From positions 1 through 9,341 of the forward strand of contig JAFPNP010000303.1 in assembly GCA_017411125.1 (NCBI GenBank): a stretch of DNA of 9,341 bases. Reading direction: 5' to 3'. Of the stretch, positions 1 to 9,000 are shown one piece after another (within the stretch, counting starts at the first letter, position 1; each line of letters begins with the position of its first letter). The notes under the pieces were generated by a model that was given only the letters and a program-made list of their open reading frames with translations, had not been told where the DNA came from and ran no database searches. The position numbers and the translations under genes were made by a program. This stretch comes from Kiritimatiellia bacterium. Lineage in GTDB: Bacteria > Verrucomicrobiota > Kiritimatiellia > RFP12 > UBA1067.

Positions 1-1367
1 CAGGCTTCGAATGGTCTGTTACGGAGTATAACGATGAGGACAATGAGACGACCATCACCGGCAATAAGAGGAACTTCAGCCTCTATGCCAAGGGCGGATG
101 TGTCTATGAAAATCTCTCACTTGTCGGAATCAACGAGACTCAGATTTCTGAACCGTTTGTATATGGAACAGGACACACCTTGAACGATGATGGTACTTCC
201 CGTTATGAGAATTTTGTGGCTTATTCAGGCAAGGGAGGCAACTACTTCTCCTTTAGTGATAACACGTATGCCACGATGACACGTCAGAACCCCGATGGCA
301 AATTGACTTTCTACACCAACTGGGGTACGCCTGACATATATGAACGTACCAGCATATCCACAATTTATTCTTATCAGGGCAAACCTTCCGCTCCTCTTTT
401 CCTCACTGGCGTCACTCTGCCTTTGGTAGGGTTTGAAGCAAAAGAAGACTTCAACCTGCACATCAAGATTTACAAGTGCCAGCGTAGTTCAAGTGGAAGA
501 ATCACGTTGGGCGACATCATTGCCGAAGGTGATGCAACAACAGACAACGTGAATGCCGAATATGATGCCGGCCTCACTGCTGTTGAGTTCACAGAACTTT
601 ATGTGGAAGATGAGTTTGGCATGAGCGAGACTGTTGATTACCTGTTCATCGAGGACGAGTTCGTTATTGCTATCGAGGGCTGGGACAACGGCACCTTCTC
701 TGGTGTGCTTGGTAGCCAGGACATCGATGTCAGCCTGATTCCGTCCACATATTTCACTCAGACAGGCGAACAGGAAGGCTCCATGCACTATTACACCTCA
801 TGGTTCCCCCAGCTCTTCATTGGCCTGATTGATGCCACTTATGGCTATCTCTACACCGAGGACGACACAGACCTTCTCTTCGCTAAGGACGGCGGCTCTT
901 CTTCCATCCATGTAGATCCTATGTACTATGATGTGGACGAAGAAACCGAAGAACCCACTTACTCTCTCGCAATGGAGAGCATCATCGTGGACGGTGATGA
1001 AGCCGAGGAACTGCCCGAATGGCTTACCGTCGAGGTTGCCAACGAGGACTACACCACTGCTACAGCAACTGATGAAGAAGGCGAAGAATACGAGTACTTC
1101 GTCAATGGCATCGACTATGACCTCGTGTTCAATGTCGAGGCTCTTCCCGAAGGCATCGAGAACCGCAGTTGTAAGATTGTCTTCTTCCAGACAGGTGCCC
1201 GCCTCACAGTCACCGTTACGCAGGACATCGATCCCGATGGCATTCACACTGTTGTCGAGAAGACTCCCGTCAAGAACAGCCGTGCTTACAATGTAGCAGG
1301 CCAGCAGGTTGGCAAGAACTACAAGGGCATTGTAGTGAAGAACGGCAAGAAGGCTCTTGTTAAATAA
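1..1367 (+). CDS. Secreted acidic protein with BACON-like domain and Bacteroidales C-terminal tail (5' partial)
   Basis: The frame is open from base 3 to the TAA at 1365-1367, which is followed immediately by an in-frame TGA. The gene therefore begins upstream and 454 residues are visible; the TTG at 180 is not a credible start. The chain is rich in Asp, Glu, Thr and aromatic residues and has no membrane segments, as expected of an exported beta-rich protein. Visible residues about 299-408 (from SSIHVDP to TVTVTQD) look like a BACON-type domain: an LPEWLTV segment, then the closing IVFFQTGARLTVTVTQ strand pair. The last 35 residues (KNSRAYNVAGQQVGKNYKGI, then VVKNGKKALVK) match the short tail found on many Prevotella exported proteins, related to but shorter than type IX secretion sorting domains. 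The M6 protease follows on the same strand after 34 nt, so the two may be co-transcribed. The substrate or ligand is unknown. Family assignment is by eye; BACON is moderately supported and the tail well supported. Confidence 0.8.
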   Translation, partial: GFEWSVTEYNDEDNETTITGNKRNFSLYAKGGCVYENLSLVGINETQISEPFVYGTGHTLNDDGTSRYENFVAYSGKGGNYFSFSDNTYATMTRQNPDGKLTFYTNWGTPDIYERTSISTIYSYQGKPSAPLFLTGVTLPLVGFEAKEDFNLHIKIYKCQRSSSGRITLGDIIAEGDATTDNVNAEYDAGLTAVEFTELYVEDEFGMSETVDYLFIEDEFVIAIEGWDNGTFSGVLGSQDIDVSLIPSTYFTQTGEQEGSMHYYTSWFPQLFIGLIDATYGYLYTEDDTDLLFAKDGGSSSIHVDPMYYDVDEETEEPTYSLAMESIIVDGDEAEELPEWLTVEVANEDYTTATATDEEGEEYEYFVNGIDYDLVFNVEALPEGIENRSCKIVFFQTGARLTVTVTQDIDPDGIHTVVEKTPVKNSRAYNVAGQQVGKNYKGIVVKNGKKALVK

Positions 1368-1401
1368 TGACACTTCTGAGCTTACTCAAGCATATATGTA
1401 A

Positions 1402-2833
<1,432 letters not shown>

Positions 2834-2856
2834 GTCTATTTCCGACAAGCCCGAAT

Positions 2857-2885
2857 AGTATACATGAAATGCGGACTAAACGCAA
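2857..2885 (-). promoter_or_regulatory. Sigma70-type promoter of the tRNA-Thr gene
   Basis: Reading leftwards, TTGCGT (2885-2880) is separated by exactly 17 nt from TATACT (2862-2857). Transcription would start near 2850, leaving a leader of roughly 17 nt before the mature tRNA at 2833. This -35/-10 layout is of the general bacterial kind and not the TTTG/TAnnTTTG kind of Bacteroidetes, which supports placing the tRNA with the right-hand genome. Confidence 0.7.
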
Positions 2886-2919
2886 GGGGGTAAATGCGGA
2901 AAAATACAAATCCAAACAT

Positions 2920-2939
2920 CGCAACATATGGCGCAACAT
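2920..2939. repeat. Two direct copies of CGCAACAT upstream of the tRNA promoter
   Basis: CGCAACAT occurs at 2920-2927 and again at 2932-2939, a 12-bp period, about 35-55 bp upstream of the -35 element. It could be a regulator or architectural-protein site, or chance. The rest of the 2834-3021 gap holds only the promoter; no convincing intrinsic terminator for the gene ending at 3022 was found. Confidence 0.3.
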
Positions 2940-3021
2940 GTCGCAGACTGCGTCCGTCGGCGCGGTCACGACCACGTCATTTCCATCAAGCGCCACCGGT
3001 TCGGCGGTCTGCGGCGGAAGG

Positions 3022-5394
3022 TCAAGGCGTGCGCTTGGAGCGCTGCGGACGAAGCGCGGCCTTGGCACGTTCGACCGTGCGCTTGACCTCCTGCGAATCT
3101 GGCAGAATCTCCAGCGCCCGCACGGCATAGGGCATGGCGCCCGCCGGATCGCCCTGCCTCAGACGGCACTGAGCAATGTTGTTCAAGACCGCAGGGTCGT
3201 TCGGACGACCTTCGAGGCACCGCTCCAGATACGCTTGCGCCCGGGCGTACTGGCCCTGCACGAAGAAGTCCATGCCAACCGCGAAGTTGGCGGACGGATC
3301 GTCAGGCAAAACCTCCAATATCCTGAGCGCGAACACGCGGGCCAGGGCGAAGTCGGCCCGATTCAGGCTCATTCCCAGCCCCTCCCTCGCCGTCATCCGT
3401 TCAAGCTTCCGCCTGCTCGCCCACGCCATGGTCGCGCGGATTTTCGCAAGCGCACCGTTCTTTTTGTCGAGGGCGTCGGCAAGGCGCGTCTCCTCCATCG
3501 CCTGCGCACCCTTTCCTTTCGCGTCGCAGGCGTTGGCGCGATGGCGGGCGAGGACGGCAAGTCTCCACTGGGTGAACATGAACGCATCGCGCAGGGAACG
3601 ATCTACGCACGACTCCGGATCGCCCATTGCGTAGACGTCCAGAACGCGCCTGGCCAGCGAACGCCCCGCTTCCGCGCCGCGCTCCGCCTCCTCCGGCGGA
3701 AAACCGCCGGGACGCGCCACGAGCCCGGAGCATTCCGGCATCGCGAGTCCGCTGCGCTGCCACAGCTCGAAACCGATTTGCACGGCGTAAGACCCGGACT
3801 TGTCGGGACGCGAACGCACCCACGTCCGCAGCGCATCCGCGGCGCCTCGCGCGAGAATCGCCTTGTCCTCCGCATCCTCCGTTCCGCGCGTCCGAAGATG
3901 TTTTTCGCGCGGGTCGTCGATACCGCCCATCATCGAAAGAGCGACCAGCCGAGACCCATTTTCCGCCGCCGCAAGCTCGACCGCCGCGTCAAGGCCTCCG
4001 TCGGTAAATAGATACCTGGCGCCGCCACACTCGCGAACCGTCTCCCGCGACGCGTCCGCAACGATTCCGAGCATCGTCCGCTCCAGCCGCTGCATACGAT
4101 ACGGAACCACGCATCCAAGAACAACGACCGGCAGGAACATGAACGACACGCGAACGACGCGCTGGAGACGGTTCACGGACGCGAACGCCTCCGTCGCGCC
4201 GGCAGACTCCGCGGCGTCCTGGAACTTGAGCGTGGCGACGCGGCGGAAGTTGCGGAGATAAAGCTCTATGGTAAATACAGCGACCGCCCACATGACCGCG
4301 AGCGAACCCAAGAACGCCGCCACGCACTTCAGCACGTCGTCGCGCACGCATCCATGCTCGCCCGCCCATGTCCAGAACCAGAGCCGACTTGCGCCGGCGA
4401 GCTGCAGAATCGCAATGAGGCCGCATGCCGCGAAAACGGCCCCGTCGAAATACGACAAGTGCCTCTCGTCGTCCGCCGCCCTTCCGAGCAAACCCGCCTC
4501 CGTCAAAGCGGGACACACGGCGACCACCAGGAAAGCCAAGACGCCGACGGGCGTGCAAGCAGACGCAAACGCCCCGAAGTAGCCGATCGCCCCCTCCAGC
4601 GCATAGTCGCCAAACGACCATCCGAACACGCCAAAACCGCCATGCGCATCGAAAGCGTACCATTCGAGAGCCGCGCCGGCAAGCGCACCCGCCGCAAACG
4701 ACAGGGTGAGCCGCCACGGCAGAAGCGCGTTCGCAAGGGGATTCTCAAGCTTCGTCGCGGCAGTCCCGACGCCGTAAAGACGCCAGCGGACGTAAAGCAG
4801 CGCCGCCATGCCGGCCAGCAGCATCGCGCCAACCGGCGTATCCGCCGAAAGTACGCCCGTCACGGCGAAAGCAGCGCAAAGAAGCGGACGGCGCCCCGTC
4901 CTGAAATAAGCGACGACTCCTATTGCCGCCAAAACTGCAAGCAGCGTCTGGAGCGCGGACGACGAGAACCAGCGGAACGCGTTCCAGACAGGATGGGAAC
5001 AGCAAAAGAGCGCCGCACCCTGAAACACCACGAAGCGCTCCCAGCCGCGCCACCATGAAGCAACATGCGCACCACGCGTGAACGAAACCGGAAGCAGCAT
5101 CCTGAACAACGCGGCGGAAAGGACTGCGAGGACGCCGAGCGACACGTGCCCGGCAATGCGAAGCGCGGTCTCCGCCGCGGCGACGCCAAGACTCCGGCAA
5201 AGCGCCCCCGCCACATGAAGCCAAAGAAGCGACACCGTGCCGGACGGAGGACGCAGCCCCGCAGCCACGGAAAGGCTTTCGGCCATGTCAGGCGGCACGG
5301 AATCGAACTGCCACGCCCATGAAAGCGCGGCGACGGCCGCGCCGAACAGCAGCACGTAGAGACGGTTCAAGAAAGCCTGCCGACCGCCCACCAC
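3022..5394 (-). CDS. Polytopic membrane protein with C-terminal TPRs, DUF2723/TMEM260 (GT117)-like candidate glycosyltransferase
   Basis: The 790-residue product has about ten to twelve hydrophobic helices in residues 10-433, then a hydrophilic domain, then three TPR units at about 680-770 (for example FFVQGQYARAQAYLERCLE and NNIAQCRLRQGDPAGAMPYA). After the first helix comes PPDMAES with D36 and E39, then RPPSG at about 48-52 leading into the next helix. This resembles the D-x-x-E and HPPG signatures of the DUF2723/TMEM260 family, GT-C fold enzymes some of which transfer mannose to exported proteins from a lipid-linked donor. The match is partial: PPSG stands in for HPPG, so activity is not assured. 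Other polytopic TPR proteins remain possible. A frame-open TTG at 5439 would overlap the preceding gene and lacks a ribosome site. GTG at 5394 lies 4 nt after that gene's stop, with AGAGG 9 nt upstream, so it was chosen (GTG 5391 is a near alternative). The stop is TGA at 3024-3022. The spacing implies translational coupling to the PEP-CTERM gene. Confidence 0.72.
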   Translation of the reverse strand: MVGGRQAFLNRLYVLLFGAAVAALSWAWQFDSVPPDMAESLSVAAGLRPPSGTVSLLWLHVAGALCRSLGVAAAETALRIAGHVSLGVLAVLSAALFRMLLPVSFTRGAHVASWWRGWERFVVFQGAALFCCSHPVWNAFRWFSSSALQTLLAVLAAIGVVAYFRTGRRPLLCAAFAVTGVLSADTPVGAMLLAGMAALLYVRWRLYGVGTAATKLENPLANALLPWRLTLSFAAGALAGAALEWYAFDAHGGFGVFGWSFGDYALEGAIGYFGAFASACTPVGVLAFLVVAVCPALTEAGLLGRAADDERHLSYFDGAVFAACGLIAILQLAGASRLWFWTWAGEHGCVRDDVLKCVAAFLGSLAVMWAVAVFTIELYLRNFRRVATLKFQDAAESAGATEAFASVNRLQRVVRVSFMFLPVVVLGCVVPYRMQRLERTMLGIVADASRETVRECGGARYLFTDGGLDAAVELAAAENGSRLVALSMMGGIDDPREKHLRTRGTEDAEDKAILARGAADALRTWVRSRPDKSGSYAVQIGFELWQRSGLAMPECSGLVARPGGFPPEEAERGAEAGRSLARRVLDVYAMGDPESCVDRSLRDAFMFTQWRLAVLARHRANACDAKGKGAQAMEETRLADALDKKNGALAKIRATMAWASRRKLERMTAREGLGMSLNRADFALARVFALRILEVLPDDPSANFAVGMDFFVQGQYARAQAYLERCLEGRPNDPAVLNNIAQCRLRQGDPAGAMPYAVRALEILPDSQEVKRTVERAKAALRPQRSKRTP

Positions 5395-5398
5395 GCCG

Positions 5399-6031
5399 TC
5401 ATGCCTCTTTTCTCTTGCGACGCAGCGCAAGGAACGCAAAACCGATCAACGTCAGCAATCCGCTCGAGGGCTCAGGAACAGCGGTAAACATGTTCGGAGC
5501 CCAAACTGCAATCTGGCCTGGGTTGATGTCGAACGTCTCGTGGATATAGTCGCCCAGCGACGAATACGAAGCCGACGCGCTCGTCGCGACCGTCGTCCAG
5601 TTGTCGCTGGAGTCGATGTTGCCAAGTTCCACGATGAAACTGTATTCTGGCGTTCCGGCGGAGTAGTCGCCCGAAGGCGACTGGTTGCCGGTGGGAACGC
5701 CCGCACCCCAGTAGCCGCCGACTTCGGAGAACTCCACGCCATACTCCCCGCCGCCTACGTCAAGGCCATAACCAGGAATGTAGAGGTCGAGAAACACGTC
5801 TTGCCCATCCTGAATGTTGCCCCCGGTCACGCGCACACGCGCGGCGAACGCCGATCCCTCAGTCGCACCGTAGTTTTCGAAGAACGAGGAGACAGACGTG
5901 GTCACGCCGCCCTTCTCAACAGTCGCATCGCTACCGACCATCCAGTACAGAACATCGTCACCGGCGGACGCGACACCCGCCGTCAATGCCAATGCCGCAC
6001 ACGCGGCTATCTTGAATATGTCAAATCTCAT
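5399..6031 (-). CDS. PEP-CTERM sorting domain protein
   Basis: This is an exported 210-residue protein. Residues 1-23 form a Sec signal peptide (MRFDIFK, hydrophobic core, cleavage likely after VASA). The mature part is acidic, Gly/Ser-rich and beta-like, with no recognised enzymatic motif. The C-terminus is a complete PEP-CTERM signal: VPEPSS at about residues 185-190, a hydrophobic helix (GLLTLIGFAFLAL), then the basic tail RRKRKEA. In this family the tail is recognised by an exosortase (EpsH/XrtA type) and the protein ends in the outer envelope or extracellular matrix; no exosortase is in the window. The ATG at 6031 has an AGGG about 7 nt upstream and lies 14 nt after the stop of the preceding gene. 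The next gene starts 4 nt after this stop. The role is unknown; a structural or surface function is inferred from the family. Confidence 0.88.
   Translation of the reverse strand: MRFDIFKIAACAALALTAGVASAGDDVLYWMVGSDATVEKGGVTTSVSSFFENYGATEGSAFAARVRVTGGNIQDGQDVFLDLYIPGYGLDVGGGEYGVEFSEVGGYWGAGVPTGNQSPSGDYSAGTPEYSFIVELGNIDSSDNWTTVATSASASYSSLGDYIHETFDINPGQIAVWAPNMFTAVPEPSSGLLTLIGFAFLALRRKRKEA
5665..5682 (-). other. UUCG-loop hairpin within the PEP-CTERM coding sequence
   Basis: In the mRNA (- strand) AGTCGCC and GGCGACT pair over 7 bp around a UUCG tetraloop closed by C-G, an unusually stable loop type. It lies mid-gene, over codons for Ser-Pro-Ser-Gly-Asp. It may slow ribosomes or protect mRNA, or simply reflect GC-rich codon choice. 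Confidence 0.3.
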
Positions 6032-6045
6032 CGATGTACCCTATC

Positions 6046-9000
6046 TCATTTCGACGCTTCAAATTTAATCTTAAGATCATCGTTCGCCGTGCGGTAGTAC
6101 CAGAAGCCGGTGCCAACCGTGTTGGTGCCGTCTTCCGTCCACACGTTCTGGATACGCCGTCCAACCTTCGTTGGCACGATGCGTCCCCACTTCTTCGTCG
6201 TCGCATGCGGGGAGTAGATAGTTTGGATTCCCGCGATGTCCTGGAACACAATGCGGTCGCCGTCAGCCGGCGTCGCCGGATTGCCCTCGCCGTCCACGAA
6301 CGCGAGGTCGTTCAGTGCGACGTCGAAGAACGTCGGGTTCGCGACGAGCGTGTGGCCAGGATCATCGGTGCTTCCGCCCTCGATGTTGAATTCGTAATCA
6401 TCGCCCGTGTAGCGTCCAACGAGGTAAATGTAGTCACCCGGCGCGTCACGCACGAACCAGAACGCCTTGCCGGGTGCGAAGGTCGTCTCTTCGGCCTTGG
6501 ACTGGGAGACACCGCTCGTGTTGACTGTCGCAGGAGAGTTCCATTTACCGTCGCCCTTGCACTCCCACACGCGGAACGTCCCCTCCTCGGTTTCGTATGC
6601 GTGGATGGCGTCGCCGCCGCCGATGCAGAACGGATTGACCACATCCGTCACGGCGACCTCGATCTTGTTCGTGCTGTCAATGGACATCGAGAGCCACGGC
6701 GCGACCGTCACCGTATTCGTGAGTGCGCTCGAAACGCGCAGCACGCCGATGGTGGCGCAGGAGGCGATCACAGACTGGCCCGTAAGCGTCTCGTTCGTCG
6801 GCGAGAAGACGATGTTAAACACGTAGAGACCCGTCGGATCGCCCTGATTGAGCGGTACGTTCGTCTCGTACTTGGAGGTCAGCTCGCCGATCTCGAAGCT
6901 CGCGGCGGCGAATTCGTCCTTCGTCGGATGATTGCGCCTGAGCTTCCTGTCGAGGCGGTATCGTACCTTAAGACCGGTGCCCATCAGCGGCTCGATGTTC
7001 GGGAAGTGGACCACGAACGAGTCCGGATTCACCATGCTTCCCTGCTGCATGATCGTTGCAACCACCTTCTTGGAGAAGTCCTCGCGCTCGAGGACATAGT
7101 TCTGCCACAGGCGAAGCCCGTTGGCGCAGATCGCATCGAGCGCGCCATAGCGGGTATCGTTGTCCGAAAGCTCAACTCCCGTCATGCCGGAGAGGTTGTT
7201 GTTGACGATCCATTCGGGCTTGCCCATGATGATCGGGGTTCCATACCCGGTCATGCCGTCCATGTTGACCTTGAAGTCCCAGCCGTTGATCACGACGGTG
7301 CAGTTGGTCACGCTGGTCGCGTGATTCGGCGCGGACGCGCGGAAGAAGACCTTGTACGTGCCAGGCAGGGTGAACGACGGCACCTCGCTCTGCCACTCGC
7401 CCGCCTCGTCGCGGAACTCGCACGTGAGCGTGTTGATGTCGCCACGCACAAGACCCGTCACGTTGGTGACGACGGCCGGCGTGATGGCGGCTCCCGTGTA
7501 GTTCACCGTCACGCCCTCGATCATCGCCGTCAGCGGCGCCGGCGTCACCGTCACCTTGAACGAGCTGTGCACGTCGTCGTGGTTCGGAGCCGACGCCACG
7601 AACTGCACAAGGTGGTTCCCCACGTTCGTGAACGCCGGCATCTCGCCCCAGTCGCCCGCGCCGTTCGCACGATAGCGATACGTGACGGGCTGCTCGTTGC
7701 GAATGCCGGAGATCGTCTTCACCAGTCCGCTCGCGTCGAACGCATCGCCCGTGTAGTTGGTGACGACATCCTCGATTCCCGCCGTGAACACGGCGTTGGT
7801 GATCGTGTACGTCGCGCCGGAGTAGGTCAACTTGTGCTGGTACTTCCGCTCCACGCCATCGTCGTCGGTATGGAACTGCTCCTGTCCGCCGTTATGAAGA
7901 ATCAACGTTCCTTGCGTGATGGGATAGTTCCCGGACGCCGACGTAGAAGTGACGTCGCAGGCGATATCGCCTTCGAGCGCATATCGGTTCTCCCAACCCC
8001 AGCCTTCCATCTGGCCGGCATACTTGAATCCGTAGTCAAGCGGAAGCGGTTCGTCGCCATAGCACATCACCTTCGGATTCGCCGTCACGATGTAGAGGAG
8101 CGTGCGCGGCTCGACGGCGGATACGGCGATCTGCTTTGTCGCCTGCGAATACGACCCGGCGATGAGGACGAGGTTTGTGGTGACGACGCCCTCTGTCTCT
8201 TCGACGACGTTCGTCGCCAGAGCAAGGCGGACATAGTAGTTGGTGGCTACCTCCGACCAGAGCGGGAAGGTCGCGGACGGCGCAGGGACGTCAAGGCCGA
8301 GATCGGAACAGAATCCGAGGCTGATGGTCGTCACCGACTCATTCTGCTCCGGATCCTTTCCTGTCACGTCGCTTTGCACGCGCGAGTACAGCGCGACAAG
8401 CTGCGTTTCCTCTGGATCAAGCTTGCCGACGATTGCCGTGAAGTTGAGCGTGGCCACGTTGCTTTCATGCCACGATGCGTTGTTGAGCACGGTAATCGGC
8501 GTCTCTTTCGTATCGAGCTCTACGATCTCGTCCGAGGGGAAAAGCTCAAGGCCCTGGTCATCGCCGGAAGCAAGTCGGAAGTAGTATGTCCTGTTGCGTT
8601 CCAGCCCCTCGGTCGCGGGCACGGTGAAGGTTGTCTTCGAGGAAAGTGTTGTTCCGGTGTTCGCGCCGAGGTCAAGGAGGAACACGCCTTCGCCGGACGG
8701 CGGTTCGTCTCCTTCAAGAGCTGCCCTGTTTTCGCTCCAGTAACAGTAGACGTGCGTCAGCTCGTTCGTGTCGTGGAGCCTGTAGGTGATGGTTGCGAAG
8801 TCTTCGGCGGACGAGTTCTCCGACTCAGTCCAGTGGGCGGCAGTGAGCGAAATCGCGGGCACAGTGAACGAGGCGATCTCCTCCGAAAACGCATACGAGT
8901 TCGCGCCCTTGCGCGCGACAAGGCGCACCCAGTACGTATAGCCGACGGCCGGCGGCACGAACACAAGGCTCCCGATGCCGACGGAGGACTCCGCGACCTT

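Noticed and set aside
798..1373. A 191-codon - strand open frame opposite the BACON-like gene
   Set aside because: It overlaps a well-supported coding frame entirely and shows no family features.
1368..1401. Terminator in the 34-nt gap after the first gene
   Set aside because: Only a 4-bp pairing (TGAG/CTCA) is present with no T run; the strong hairpin lies further on, inside the protease gene.
2869..4011. A 380-codon + strand open frame antisense to the TPR membrane gene
   Set aside because: It is Arg/Pro/His-rich with no domain or ribosome site and mirrors GC-rich third positions of the true gene on the other strand.
5395..5439. TTG at 5439 as start of the TPR membrane gene
   Set aside because: It would overlap the PEP-CTERM gene by 41 bases with no ribosome site, whereas GTG 5394 has a good one.
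5540..6097. A 185-codon + strand open frame across the PEP-CTERM gene and its upstream spacer
   Set aside because: It is antisense to a gene with a clear signal peptide and PEP-CTERM tail.
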